From contig NZ_KI650983.1 of assembly GCF_000506985.1 (NCBI RefSeq), positions 124,001-188,000 on the forward strand: DNA of 64,000 bases, given 5' to 3'. A model generated the notes under the pieces. It was not told the DNA's origin and made no database searches. It worked only from the letters and a program-made list of their open reading frames with translations. Every line of letters begins with the position of its first letter. Within the stretch, counting starts at the first letter, position 1. Both the position numbers and the translations under genes were made by a program. This document shows, piece after piece, positions 46,171 to 56,054 of this stretch. The DNA comes from Advenella kashmirensis W13003 (GTDB taxonomy: Bacteria; Pseudomonadota; Gammaproteobacteria; Burkholderiales; Burkholderiaceae_B).

Positions 46171-48318
46171 CTATGCGGCGTTGTCGGCATCCGGCAAGGC
46201 GATCTGTCTGGTGTGCGTTTGCAGAAAAGCGGCCGCCTCGTCCAGCTTGCGCGTGCGACGAAACGGCGGCAAACCGCGCCACAGCAATTTGCCGTATGGC
46301 TTTTCGACCAGCCGGCGATCCCCGACCACCAGCAGCCCCCAGTCTTTTTCAGTTCGAATCAGGCGGCCGGCGCCCTGCTTTAATGCGATGGCTGCGCTGG
46401 GCAGCTGAAATTCAAAAAAGGGATTGCCGCCCGCCTCGCGGCAGGCCTTGATGCGGGCTTCCAGAACCGGGTCATCGGGCGGCGCAAAAGGCAGTTTGTC
46501 GATTGCCACTAGCGTGAGCATATCGCCAGGCAAATCGATTCCCTCCCAGAAACTGGCGCTGCCGACAAGGACGGCATTTTTCAATTGACGAAACTGTTCA
46601 AGCAGCACGCCGCGCGAGCTTTCGCCCTGACGCAGGACCGGACGCTCGATGAAATGCGTATCAAACGCTTCCAGCAGCAGGGTCGAAATATTGTCCACGG
46701 CACGCAGCGTGGTACACAGTACCAGCACGCCGCCGGGGCTGGCCTGAATCAGCGGAATCAATGTCTTGACGAATTGTTTTTGAAAATCGGGCGACTGTGG
46801 TTGCGGCAGATCATCGGGAACATACAGCATGGCATGATCCTGATAGTCAAAGGGAGATTCCCAACGCTCGGTCCGGGCCCCATACAGGCCAAGCTGGCGC
46901 GTGTAATGCGAAAAGTCCTTGTAAACAGACAGGGTGGCGGAAGTAAAGATCCAGGCCTGTTCCTTGCGACGCTGACGCGAAAAGGCATCTGCAACCGACA
47001 ATGGTGCCATTTGCAGGCGAAAATGGTGCAGGCCGACCTCGACCCAGCGTACCAATTGTTCGGGCAACGTCGCTGCTGCCTGTTGTTCGACGCGTGCTGC
47101 TGCCGGTGACGGGCTGGCTGTCTGCGCGGCACCGGTCGATTCCGCATCTTGCGGGCGCGCGGCGTCCTGCGGCAGAATGACCGGCTGGGACCAGCGATAG
47201 AGCCTGGCACACAGTTCCGTTCCTGCCTTGGCTGCCGTCGCCAGATCCGGATGACGTTCCTGTACCGCCGTCAACATGCCGGTGAGCGTGACCAGTTCGT
47301 CGTAAAGCTTGTTCAGAATATCAAAAAAACGTTCGGCTTCGGGAATCTGGTCAAACGTCGCCTTGCGACCGGGCATCGCCTCGATGGGCGCGGCCGCCAG
47401 GCGCAAATCCTTGACGTAATACGACACCCGCTGACAGGCGTCAGTCCATTTGGCGCTATCGCGTGCATAGGCCAGCGCAGCCACTTCGGCAGCCTTCAGA
47501 AAATCAGTAATATGGCCCGAGTACACCACATCCCCCATGAAACGGGTCGCCGTCTCGGGTAACTGGTGCGCTTCGTCAAACACCACGGCATCTGCCGCCG
47601 GCAGCAGATCGGTAATGCCCTCTTCACGCAGCATCAGGTCAGCAAAGAACAGGGCGTGATTGATCACGACCACGTCCGCTTCCTGCGCCTGGCGGCGCGC
47701 TTTGAGCAGAAAACATTCCTTGACGTCGGGGCAGTCCTGGCCCAGGCAGTTTTCCCTTGTGGACGTTACCCGATTCCAGATATCGGCGTCCTCGGGTACC
47801 TGGCCGCAATCGGTTTTATCACCCGAACGCGAGCGCGTGGCAAACACCCGGATCTGCCTCAATTGGCTGATTTCGTCTTTGGATTTGAGACCACGCTCGT
47901 CCTGTTCGAGACGGTCAAGGTGATAATGACAGACATAATTGCTACGCCCTTTGAGAAGCGCCACCTGGACCGGCAGCGCCAGGGCTTTGCGCACGCGCGG
48001 TACGTCTTTGTTGAACAGCTGGTCCTGCAGGGTGCGGGTCCCGGTGGAAATGAGCACCTTGCGGCCCGACAGAAAGGCCGGAATCAAATAAGCCCAGGTT
48101 TTACCGGTCCCCGTGCCGGCTTCGGCGACCAGCACAGCATGTTCATTAATGGTCTCATCGACCGCCTGCGCCAGTTGAACCTGCGCGTCGCGCAGGGTAT
48201 AGCCAGGCACGGCCGCAGCCAGCGGCCCGTCCTGAAGAAACCAGTCAGAAATATCAAAGTCAAGTACTCGCACAACCCTTCCCACACCTCGCCTTGCGGC
48301 AATTACATGTGGCATCAT
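46171..48318 (-). CDS. DinG/YoaA-family ATP-dependent DNA helicase
   Basis: A 715-residue XPD-like superfamily 2 helicase. Walker A EAGTGTGKT is at residues 66-74, the DEAH box in VVFDEAHQLP near 255, and the four iron-sulfur cysteines in YVCHYH, NCLGQDC and KECFL. Helicase C-terminal motifs include VGSASFWEGIDLPG and KQGAGRLIR near 670. YoaA and DinG unwind damaged or R-loop-containing DNA. GGAG lies one base before the first ATG, so the second ATG (48315) may be the true start. Divergent from tex by 73 bases. Confidence 0.9.
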   Translation of the reverse strand: MMPHVIAARRGVGRVVRVLDFDISDWFLQDGPLAAAVPGYTLRDAQVQLAQAVDETINEHAVLVAEAGTGTGKTWAYLIPAFLSGRKVLISTGTRTLQDQLFNKDVPRVRKALALPVQVALLKGRSNYVCHYHLDRLEQDERGLKSKDEISQLRQIRVFATRSRSGDKTDCGQVPEDADIWNRVTSTRENCLGQDCPDVKECFLLKARRQAQEADVVVINHALFFADLMLREEGITDLLPAADAVVFDEAHQLPETATRFMGDVVYSGHITDFLKAAEVAALAYARDSAKWTDACQRVSYYVKDLRLAAAPIEAMPGRKATFDQIPEAERFFDILNKLYDELVTLTGMLTAVQERHPDLATAAKAGTELCARLYRWSQPVILPQDAARPQDAESTGAAQTASPSPAAARVEQQAAATLPEQLVRWVEVGLHHFRLQMAPLSVADAFSRQRRKEQAWIFTSATLSVYKDFSHYTRQLGLYGARTERWESPFDYQDHAMLYVPDDLPQPQSPDFQKQFVKTLIPLIQASPGGVLVLCTTLRAVDNISTLLLEAFDTHFIERPVLRQGESSRGVLLEQFRQLKNAVLVGSASFWEGIDLPGDMLTLVAIDKLPFAPPDDPVLEARIKACREAGGNPFFEFQLPSAAIALKQGAGRLIRTEKDWGLLVVGDRRLVEKPYGKLLWRGLPPFRRTRKLDEAAAFLQTHTRQIALPDADNAA

Positions 48319-48391
48319 ACTCCAGTTCTGCTGTGCCGACCCGGATGCTTATGGCACAATGTCGCGTTTGGTTTATTTCCTATCGTGAAGC

Positions 48392-50770
48392 ATGAACGCA
48401 TCTACCCCTACCGTTACCGCTACATCGCCGCTGGTTGATCCGGCACGCATCATCGCATTGCTGGCCGCTGAACTCAATATTCGCGCCAGCCAGATCGCAG
48501 CGACCGTCTCGCTGCTGGATGATGGCGCAACCGTCCCGTTTATCGCCCGCTACCGCAAGGAAGTGACCGGCGGTCTGGATGACACCGTCCTGCGCAATCT
48601 CGAATTGCGCCTGACCTATGTCCGCGAACTGGAGTCGCGCCGGGCAGCCGTGCTGGAGTCCATCAGCGGCCAGGGCAAGCTGACGCCCGAGCTGAACGAA
48701 GCCATTGCCGCCGCCGATACCAAGCAGCGCCTGGAAGATCTTTATGCTCCCTTCAAGCCTAAACGCCGCACACGTGCGCAAATCGCGCGTGAGGCGGGGC
48801 TGGAGCCGCTGGCCGATCTGCTGCTGACCGATCGCGCGGCCGACCCGCAAGCGGCCGCCCAGGCCTATATCAATGAAGAACTGGGCGTGAAGGACGAGCG
48901 TGCCGCCCTTGATGGCGCGCGCGATATCCTGGCCGAGCGCTTCTCGGAAAATGCCGACCTGGTGGCCGATATGCGTGACTACCTGGGTCAACACGGCTTT
49001 CTGTATTCCAAAGTTATCGAAGGCAAGGAAGAAGAAGGCGCCAATTTCCGCGACTGGTTTGATTTTCGTGAATCCATCCGCAGTCTGCCCTCGCATCGCG
49101 TACTGGCGCTGTTGCGCGGACGCCAGCAGGGCGCGCTTGATCTGCGCATCGGTCTGAGTGATGAGCAGGATGCGCTGGTGCCACATCCGTGTGTCGAACG
49201 CATCAGCCGTTTCCTTGAACTGGACGCCGATTACTCGCCCTCGGCCAATGCCCGCGGCAAATGGCTGGCCGATGTGTCCCGCTGGACATGGCGCGTCAAA
49301 ATGCTGACGGCCTTCGAATCCGAATTCATTACTAAACTGCGCGAAGAAGCCGAAGCCGAAGCCATTCGCGTGTTTGCCGCCAATCTGAAAGACCTGCTGC
49401 TGGCGGCACCCGCCGGACCCAAATCGGTGCTGGGCCTGGACCCGGGCATCCGCACGGGCGTCAAGGTCGCAGCCATCGATAAAACCGGCAAAGTGCTCGA
49501 TACCGCCACGATTTACCCGTTCGAGCCGCGACGTGATCGCAATGGGTCACTGGCAACCCTGGCCGCACTGGTCAACAAACATAAAATTGAGCTGATCGCC
49601 ATCGGTAACGGCACGGCCTCTCGCGAGACCGAGAAACTGGCCGCCGAACTGATCGAAGCACTGCCCAACGCCGGGTTGCGCAAAGTCGTGGTTTCCGAAG
49701 CCGGTGCGTCAGTCTACTCGGCGTCGGAGTTGGCCGCCAAAGAATTTCCGGAGATGGACGTGAGCCTGCGTGGCGCCGTATCCATCGCCCGCCGCCTGCA
49801 GGATCCGCTGGCCGAACTGGTGAAAATCGAACCCAAGGCCATTGGCGTCGGCCAGTATCAGCACGACGTGAACCAGCGCGAACTGGCCCGCTCCCTGGAT
49901 ACGGTCATTGAAGACTGCGTGAATGCGGTCGGCGTCGATGTCAACACGGCCTCGGCCGCCCTGCTCTCGCGCGTATCAGGCCTGAATGCCACACTGGCAC
50001 GCAACATTGTAGACTGGCGCGATCAAAACGGCGCATTCCCCACCCGCAAAACCCTGATGGATGTCTCGCGTTTCGGCGCCAAGGCCTTTGAACAGGCCGC
50101 CGGTTTTCTGCGCATTCAGAACGGCGACAATCCGCTGGATGCCTCCGCTGTGCACCCTGAAGCCTACCCGCTCGTGGAGCGCATTCTGGATAAAATCCGC
50201 AAGGATGTCAAAACCGTCATCGGCAATAAGGAAGCACTCAGTGGCGTGTCTCCGGCAGAGTTTACCGATGAGCGTTTTGGCCTGCCGACCGTGAAGGATA
50301 TTTTCCAGGAACTGGAGAAACCCGGCCGCGACCCGCGCCCGGAATTCAAAACCGTGACTTTCCAGGAAGGCGTCGATACCATCAAGGATCTGAGCGAAGG
50401 CATGATTCTGGATGGCGTGGTTACCAACGTGGCCAATTTCGGCGCGTTCATCGACATCGGCGTCCACCAGGATGGTCTGGTGCATATTTCCGCCCTGTCA
50501 GAGACGTTCGTGAAAGACCCGCGCGACGTGGTGCGCGTCGGCCAGACTGTGAAAGTCAAAGTGCAGGAAGTGGACGTCGCGCGCAAACGCATCGGCCTGA
50601 CCATGCGCCTGAAAGACGACACGGGTCCGGCACCTCGTCGCGATTCACGGCCAGGCGCGGCCGCACCGCGCGCGGGTGGTGCCGGACGGGGACCTGCCCG
50701 CAATCAGTCTCGTGAAGAAGCATCGTCCATGAATGCCATGGCAGCGGCCTTTGCCAAACTCAGGAAGTAA
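48392..50770 (+). CDS. tex: Transcription accessory protein Tex
   Basis: A 792-residue Tex protein, an RNA-binding factor related to Spt6. The N-terminal helical region has [15 protein letters not shown] near 50. The YqgF-like nuclease fold starts near 345 ([16 protein letters not shown]), the helix-hairpin-helix part is at about 500-560 ([18 protein letters not shown]) and the S1 domain at about 668-738 ([21 protein letters not shown]). The tail is Gly/Arg/Pro-rich. In Bordetella Tex is essential and affects toxin expression; here no operon partner is seen. Confidence 0.95.
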   Translation: MNASTPTVTATSPLVDPARIIALLAAELNIRASQIAATVSLLDDGATVPFIARYRKEVTGGLDDTVLRNLELRLTYVRELESRRAAVLESISGQGKLTPELNEAIAAADTKQRLEDLYAPFKPKRRTRAQIAREAGLEPLADLLLTDRAADPQAAAQAYINEELGVKDERAALDGARDILAERFSENADLVADMRDYLGQHGFLYSKVIEGKEEEGANFRDWFDFRESIRSLPSHRVLALLRGRQQGALDLRIGLSDEQDALVPHPCVERISRFLELDADYSPSANARGKWLADVSRWTWRVKMLTAFESEFITKLREEAEAEAIRVFAANLKDLLLAAPAGPKSVLGLDPGIRTGVKVAAIDKTGKVLDTATIYPFEPRRDRNGSLATLAALVNKHKIELIAIGNGTASRETEKLAAELIEALPNAGLRKVVVSEAGASVYSASELAAKEFPEMDVSLRGAVSIARRLQDPLAELVKIEPKAIGVGQYQHDVNQRELARSLDTVIEDCVNAVGVDVNTASAALLSRVSGLNATLARNIVDWRDQNGAFPTRKTLMDVSRFGAKAFEQAAGFLRIQNGDNPLDASAVHPEAYPLVERILDKIRKDVKTVIGNKEALSGVSPAEFTDERFGLPTVKDIFQELEKPGRDPRPEFKTVTFQEGVDTIKDLSEGMILDGVVTNVANFGAFIDIGVHQDGLVHISALSETFVKDPRDVVRVGQTVKVKVQEVDVARKRIGLTMRLKDDTGPAPRRDSRPGAAAPRAGGAGRGPARNQSREEASSMNAMAAAFAKLRK

Positions 50771-50779
50771 ACGCACCAC

Positions 50780-50811
50780 GCCGGCGGCCCACGTTTTGAG
50801 GGGCCGCCGGC
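50780..50811. terminator. GC-rich hairpin between tex and the Bug gene
   Basis: Perfect 11-base stem GCCGGCGGCCC / GGGCCGCCGGC with a 10-base loop, between convergent genes. No long U-run, but the stem is very stable, so a bidirectional stop or an RNA end stabiliser is likely. Confidence 0.6.
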
Positions 50812-50848
50812 ACTCTTCAATCGGTTCGCTTCCATCGGTACATTTCAA

Positions 50849-51817
50849 TCAGTCTGCGCTGACACCCAGCTTGGTAATCAGTGCTCCCCAGCGATCAACC
50901 TCTTCGTTGATAAAAGCGGAGAACTGTTCAGGTGTCATATTTTGCGGCACCGCGCCCTGATCCGCCAGCTGCTTTTGCACCTCCGGCTTGGCCACGACTT
51001 TCAAAATGGCTTTGTTCAGCAAGGCCACGTCTTCCTTGGGCATCGCGGCCGGTGCAAGCACGCCGAACCAGGATGAAATATCGAAGTCCTCGAACCCTTC
51101 TTCGATCATGGTCGGCAGTTTTGGAGCGACTGCCGATTTTTCCTTGCTGGTCACCGCCAGGGCCTTGAGCTTGCCAGAGCTGATGAACGGCCACGCCGAG
51201 GGCATGTTATCGAACTCCATCAGCACGTCGCCGGCCATGACTGCCGTCAGCCCGGGTGCACTGCCCTTGAACGGCACATGCAGAATTTGCGTGCCGGCGT
51301 CCTGGTTAAGCTGTTCGCCACAAAGAAATTGCGAAGAGCCGATACCGGATGAGGCATATGTGGCCTTGTCCTTGTTCTTCTTCACATATTCAACCAATTC
51401 CTTGACATTATTGACCGGCAGTTTGGGATTGACGACGAGCACATTGGGCACTTTGGCAATAAGGGCAACCGGCGCAAAATCTTTCTTCAGATCGTAGTTC
51501 AGTTTCTTGAACATGGTCGCGTTCACCGAACTGGCAATAGTGGTCACGATCAAGGTGTAGCCGTCGGGCTTGGCGCGGGCTACTTCGGTCATGGCAATAT
51601 TGTTGCTGGCCCCCGGTTTATTTTCCACCACAAAGCTTTGCTTGAGTTCATCGCTCAGCCCCTTGGCGACAATCCGGGCCACCAGATCGGTTGTGCCGCC
51701 CGGCGTATATCCAACCAGCACCTTGACTGGCTGGGCTTCCGGATAAGCTGCCAGGGCATTGCCCGCCATCCCCAAAGCCAGCACCATGGCGCCGACCGTT
51801 TTGCTCACATTCATCAT
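50849..51817 (-). CDS. Bug-family periplasmic solute-binding protein
   Basis: A 322-residue Bug/TctC-type binding protein. Signal peptide about 1-24 ending NALAA, then the family opening KVLVGYTPGGTTDLVAR, NKPGASNNIA near 66 and YASSGIGSSQF near 155. Bug proteins bind carboxylates such as citrate, amino acids, nicotinate or aromatic acids, mostly without a transporter gene nearby, as here. GGAG sits 6 bases before the ATG at 51817; an ATG two codons earlier touches the GGAG directly and is less likely. Divergent from a second Bug gene across 440 bases. Confidence 0.92.
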   Translation of the reverse strand: MMNVSKTVGAMVLALGMAGNALAAYPEAQPVKVLVGYTPGGTTDLVARIVAKGLSDELKQSFVVENKPGASNNIAMTEVARAKPDGYTLIVTTIASSVNATMFKKLNYDLKKDFAPVALIAKVPNVLVVNPKLPVNNVKELVEYVKKNKDKATYASSGIGSSQFLCGEQLNQDAGTQILHVPFKGSAPGLTAVMAGDVLMEFDNMPSAWPFISSGKLKALAVTSKEKSAVAPKLPTMIEEGFEDFDISSWFGVLAPAAMPKEDVALLNKAILKVVAKPEVQKQLADQGAVPQNMTPEQFSAFINEEVDRWGALITKLGVSAD

Positions 51818-52053
51818 ACTCATCTCCGTTGTTGGCGGGCCCGTAGCCCACTTGTTGTGTGGAACAAAATTATTGCGACTGCATGTTCATTGATGCCGCA
51901 GTTGTCTTTACAACCCGACTCACGCAAGCTTAGCGCAATTGAGGCGCTAATAGTCCGGCGCGATCCCGACTGCGGGCTATCCCGCATCGGTCACAGCTGC
52001 GTTTCCTTACCCCGATACCCGCAGTAATGCCGAGTTCCAGAGCTGCCGACTTG

Positions 52054-52125
52054 TATCTGTACCCTGCTATCTGTACATCCTGATATCTGCACTCGATTAT
52101 CCGCACCCTGCTATTTACACCTGAC
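52054..52125. repeat. Degenerate tandem repeats of 14-16 bases between two divergent Bug genes
   Basis: Five units beginning TATCTG/TATCCG/TATTTA: TATCTGTACCCTGC (52054), TATCTGTACATCCTGA (52068), TATCTGCACTCGAT (52084), TATCCGCACCCTGC (52098) and TATTTACACCTGAC (52112). Consensus TATCTGYACCCTGM. The rest of the gap 51818-52256 shows no gene. The array could bind a regulator or be a simple repeat relic. Confidence 0.6.
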
Positions 52126-52256
52126 ATCGGTGCCTGCCGACAGTAATTCGATAATTGAATTGACAAGATAACGCCGCCTTTATATAGTTGTCATACAAGC
52201 TGAAATAAAGTCAGACATCTTATCTTACCAGAATAATGTTTGTGGAGACAAAACGT

Positions 52257-53219
52257 ATGATTCAACGAATGATTGCAGGTGTATTGCTCACGGGATTGAC
52301 TGCATGGGGACCGGCAATGGCCGCCTATCCCGATAAACCGGTACGGGTCATCGTACCCTTTGTGCCGGGCGGCTCGTCGGATATCACCGCACGCACCATC
52401 GCGCCGGGAATGGAAAAAGTGCTGGGCCAGACAGTGATCGTAGAAAACAAGCCCGGTGCCAATGGTGCCATTGCAGCACAGGAACTGAAAAACGCCAAGC
52501 CCGATGGCTACACCCTGATGGTCGGCTCCATCGGGACGTTTTCGATTAACGAAGGCCTCTACAAAAAGCTCTCCTATAACCCGAGCCAGGATTTTGACTA
52601 TGTCAGTCAGATCGTCCGTAATCCCAATGTCCTGGTCGTATCATCAAAAATTCCCGTCAAGACAGTAGCCGAACTGGTCGAATATGCCAAACAGCATCCC
52701 GATCAGGTCTCCTATGCCTCTTCCGGCACTGGTTCATCAGATCATCTGTCTGCAGTCATGTTCCGTCAGCGCAGCGGCACGACGGGCATCGACGTCCCGT
52801 ATAAGGGCGGCGGCGCGGCCATTGCCGATCTGCTGGGGGCCCAGGTGGATGTATCCTTCCAGAATCTTGGTGCGGTGCTCACGCATGTGCAAAGCGGCAA
52901 ACTGCGGGCACTGGCCACCACAGGTTCAGAACGGGCGCCAGAGCTGCCCGATGTACCGACCATGGCCGAGTCCGGTATGAAAGATATGGTTGTCTATTCC
53001 TGGCAGGGCGTGGCAGCCCCCAAGGGAACCCCGAAGGAAGTAATCGATAAACTGCACCAGGCCATCGCTGAAAGCCTGAAGCAGCCCCGAACCCAGGAAA
53101 CCATGAAAAAACTGGGCTTCACAATCGTGGGCAATGACCCGCAGGCGTTCACCCAGTTTCAGAAAGAGGAAGTAAGCAAATGGAAAGGGGTCATCAAGGC
53201 GGCAGGACTGAGCCAGTAA
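52257..53219 (+). CDS. Bug-family periplasmic solute-binding protein
   Basis: A 320-residue second Bug/TctC-type protein. Signal peptide about 1-22 ending AMAA, then KPVRVIVPFVPGGSSDITAR, NKPGANGAIAAQEL and YASSGTGSSDHLSAV. The ATG at 52257 has GGAGA about 10 bases upstream and is preferred to an ATG seven codons earlier. It differs clearly from the divergent Bug protein, so the pair is not a recent duplication. Ligand unknown. Convergent with the exporter gene. Confidence 0.92.
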   Translation: MIQRMIAGVLLTGLTAWGPAMAAYPDKPVRVIVPFVPGGSSDITARTIAPGMEKVLGQTVIVENKPGANGAIAAQELKNAKPDGYTLMVGSIGTFSINEGLYKKLSYNPSQDFDYVSQIVRNPNVLVVSSKIPVKTVAELVEYAKQHPDQVSYASSGTGSSDHLSAVMFRQRSGTTGIDVPYKGGGAAIADLLGAQVDVSFQNLGAVLTHVQSGKLRALATTGSERAPELPDVPTMAESGMKDMVVYSWQGVAAPKGTPKEVIDKLHQAIAESLKQPRTQETMKKLGFTIVGNDPQAFTQFQKEEVSKWKGVIKAAGLSQ

Positions 53220-53250
53220 CTTCGTAACGGACACACCGCCACAATGAAGA

Positions 53251-53276
53251 TTCGGCGAAGACCCGCGTCCGCCGAA
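53251..53276. terminator. Small hairpin between convergent genes
   Basis: Seven-base stem TTCGGCG / CGCCGAA with a 12-base loop between the second Bug gene and the Atm1-like exporter gene. No U-run. Confidence 0.35.
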
Positions 53277-53299
53277 GGACTCAGTAAAGCCGCTGCGTC

Positions 53300-55102
53300 T
53301 CAGACGTCGGTGCCTTCTTCGGTGGCGGCAAACTGCATGGCCCACATGCGGGCATACACACCATTGGCCTGCAGCAATGCTGTGTGTGACCCGTGCTCCA
53401 CCACCCTGCCCTGATCCATGACCAATACACGATCCGCATCCACAATCGTAGACAAGCGATGCGCAATAATCAGGGTCGTCCGGTCTTTGGTAATTTTGTA
53501 CAGTTCGTCCTGAATTGCTCTTTCGGTGCGGGTATCAAGGGCGCTGGTGGCTTCGTCCAGCACCAGGATCGGCGGGTTTTTCAAAACGGTGCGGGCAATC
53601 GCCACCCGCTGTTTTTCGCCACCGGACAATTTCAGGCCGCGCTCGCCCACCTGGGTGTCATACCCTTCGGGCAGGGACATCACAAAATCATGAATACTGG
53701 CAGCCCGGGCAGCCTCAAGCACTTCTTCGTGGCTGGCGTCGGGGCGACCATAGGCAATGTTGTAATAGATACTGGCATTAAATAGCACAGTGTCCTGCGG
53801 CACGATGCCTATATGCTGACGCAAACTCAATTGCGTGTACTGGCGGATATCGTGGCCATTGATGGTAATGCGCCCCTCTGTCACATCGTAAAAACGGAAT
53901 AGCAGACGCGACAGGGTAGACTTGCCGGCGCCCGAGGTACCGACCACGGCAACCGTTTCACCGGCGCCAATGGTGAAACTGACATCATGCAGAATTTGTC
54001 TGTCGGGCTCATACGCGAAGCCGACATGTTCAAAGCGAATTTCCGCAGACCGGGTATCCAGTGGCGTGGCTTGCGGCACATCTTCAATCTCCTGATTCTG
54101 GTCCAGAATCCCGAACATGCGCTCCATATCGGACAGGGAATTTTTGATCTCGCGATAAATGAATCCCAGAAAATTCAGGGGCGCATACAGTTGGGTCAGA
54201 TAAGCTGAAATCAGGACAATATCGCCCACGGTCATTGCGCCGGTAGTCACACGGTCCGCGGCCATCCACAGCAGGATAATCATGCCAAGTGTAATAATCA
54301 CGCCCTGGCCTGCATTGAGCAGATTCAGCGAGATCTGGTTCTTGACTGCCGAATCCACCCAGCTGCCCAAATTCGTGTCATAACGGTTGATCTCATATGC
54401 TTCATTGTTGAAGTATTTAACGGTTTCGTAGTTGATCAGGGCGTCGATTGCCTGGGTGTTTGCCATACTGTCCAGGCTGTTCATGCGTCTTCGCATCACC
54501 ATGCGCCGTTCCGTCACCACCAGAGTGAACACGATATAGGCCGCGATGGTGGCCACAATGACAACAGCAAACCAGACATCGTAGCGAACCAGCAGAATGG
54601 TCATGACCATCGCCAGTTCAAGTAGTGTAGGCAATATGTTGAACAGCGTGAAGTTCATCAAAAAGCCGATGCCCTTGGTGCCACGATCCATGTCGCGGCT
54701 TAAGCCGCCTGTCTGGCGCTCCAGATGATAGCGAATGGACAGGCCAAACAGATGCGTGAAAATAGTGGTCGCGATCCGCTGTATTGACCCTTGCGTCACT
54801 TTTGAAAAAAGGGCATCGCGCAGCTCGGCAAAGACGCTGCTGGAGATCCGTGCAAAACCATAGGCCAGCAGCGCGGCCACGGGCAGCATCATGGCGGTCG
54901 CGGGCAGGCTGAGCTGATCGACGATCTGCTTCAGATATACCGGCAACATGACGCTGGCCACCTTGGCGATCACCAGACAGGCCAGCGCGGCCATGACCCG
55001 CCACTTGAACAGCCACACGTAAGGCAGCAGGGAAATAATGACGCCAAATCCCTTTTTTCTAGCTGACCGTGCCTGATCTGTCTGCATCTTTTTATTTTCC
55101 AT
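53300..55102 (-). CDS. Atm1/HMT1-type ABC exporter (fused membrane and ATPase domains)
   Basis: A half-transporter of about 600 residues: six membrane segments (about 20-310) then the ATPase with Walker A VGTSGAGKST near 385, signature LSGGEKQR near 487 and Walker B ILVLDEATSALD near 507. The INYETVKYFNNE stretch near 225 is characteristic of Atm1/HMT1 proteins, which export glutathione- or sulfur-linked compounds and metal complexes. The start is uncertain: the ATG at 55102 (GATGAG upstream) is chosen over 55111, 55114 and 55138. It overlaps the end of ddpF by 11 bases, so it may be transcribed with the ddp operon though its role differs. Confidence 0.88.
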   Translation of the reverse strand: MENKKMQTDQARSARKKGFGVIISLLPYVWLFKWRVMAALACLVIAKVASVMLPVYLKQIVDQLSLPATAMMLPVAALLAYGFARISSSVFAELRDALFSKVTQGSIQRIATTIFTHLFGLSIRYHLERQTGGLSRDMDRGTKGIGFLMNFTLFNILPTLLELAMVMTILLVRYDVWFAVVIVATIAAYIVFTLVVTERRMVMRRRMNSLDSMANTQAIDALINYETVKYFNNEAYEINRYDTNLGSWVDSAVKNQISLNLLNAGQGVIITLGMIILLWMAADRVTTGAMTVGDIVLISAYLTQLYAPLNFLGFIYREIKNSLSDMERMFGILDQNQEIEDVPQATPLDTRSAEIRFEHVGFAYEPDRQILHDVSFTIGAGETVAVVGTSGAGKSTLSRLLFRFYDVTEGRITINGHDIRQYTQLSLRQHIGIVPQDTVLFNASIYYNIAYGRPDASHEEVLEAARAASIHDFVMSLPEGYDTQVGERGLKLSGGEKQRVAIARTVLKNPPILVLDEATSALDTRTERAIQDELYKITKDRTTLIIAHRLSTIVDADRVLVMDQGRVVEHGSHTALLQANGVYARMWAMQFAATEEGTDV

Positions 55103-56054
55103 CGAACTCATCATGATCAAAACGGTGGCATCGAACATAGTGCGCCGATGTCCCGGAGGGGACGCTGGTCAGCGATTGGCGTTGCTCGCACCCCTGCTTG
55201 CGATAGGCGCAACGATCCAGGAAAAAACAGCCTTGGGGTAAAACACGGTTGCCCGGCAACTCCGGGATGGCCGCCACATCGGTATCGGGCAACGGCGTGC
55301 CCAGTACAGGCACGGCATCCAGCAACATCCGGGTGTAAGGATGTCGTCGCTGCGCCAGCACGGTGGCGGTCTCTCCCAACTCGACGATCTGCCCCAGATA
55401 CATGACCGCGATACGGTTGCTCATATGACGAATCACCGACACATTATGGGAGATCAGGATGTAGGTGAGCTGGTGGTCCCGTTGCAAACTGAACAGCAGG
55501 TTGATAATTTGCGCCTGCACCGAAATATCCAGGGCCGAGGTCGGTTCATCAAGCACGATCACATCCGGACTGGATGCCAGTGCGCGGGCAATGGCAATAC
55601 GCTGGCGTTGTCCTCCCGAAAATTCATGCGGATATCGTTTCAGGGACTGCGGCGCCAGGCCGACCTGTTCGGCCAGGCGCGCAGCGTGGGCCCGCATGGC
55701 GGCCTCGGCGCTCTGGCCTTTCACATAGGATGGTTCAGTGATGATTTTCCAGACCGGCAGGCGCGGGTCAAGCGAGGACTGGGGATCCTGGAACACAATC
55801 TGCACATTGGGACGACCGTTCTTTTGGCTCCATCGTAACTGGCCCTGCGTCGGCTGCTGCAGGCTTAACAACACCTGAGCCAGCGTCGTTTTACCACAAC
55901 CGGATTCGCCCACTACCCCCAGCGTTTCACCACGCCGCACCGTCAGGTCCACACCGTTGAGCGCATGCGCCCAGGCGCGCGGGTGTCCGCGCCAGTTACG
56001 ATTCAGGGGGAAACGGACATGAATATTATCAAGGGTTAACACAGTGTCAGACAT
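55092..56054 (-). CDS. ddpF: Dipeptide ABC transporter ATPase DdpF-like
   Basis: A 320-residue ATPase of the oligopeptide (OppF/DppF) class: Walker A GESGCGKTT near 50, signature FSGGQRQR near 147, Walker B VIVLDEPTSALD near 167, and the C-terminal oligopeptide domain RRHPYTRMLLDAVP with the cysteine region (CFFLDRCAYRKQGCEQ). Overlaps ddpD by 8 bases. Named by operon position with ddpX; related Dpp/Opp ATPases look alike. Confidence 0.83.
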   Translation of the reverse strand: MSDTVLTLDNIHVRFPLNRNWRGHPRAWAHALNGVDLTVRRGETLGVVGESGCGKTTLAQVLLSLQQPTQGQLRWSQKNGRPNVQIVFQDPQSSLDPRLPVWKIITEPSYVKGQSAEAAMRAHAARLAEQVGLAPQSLKRYPHEFSGGQRQRIAIARALASSPDVIVLDEPTSALDISVQAQIINLLFSLQRDHQLTYILISHNVSVIRHMSNRIAVMYLGQIVELGETATVLAQRRHPYTRMLLDAVPVLGTPLPDTDVAAIPELPGNRVLPQGCFFLDRCAYRKQGCEQRQSLTSVPSGTSAHYVRCHRFDHDEFDGK

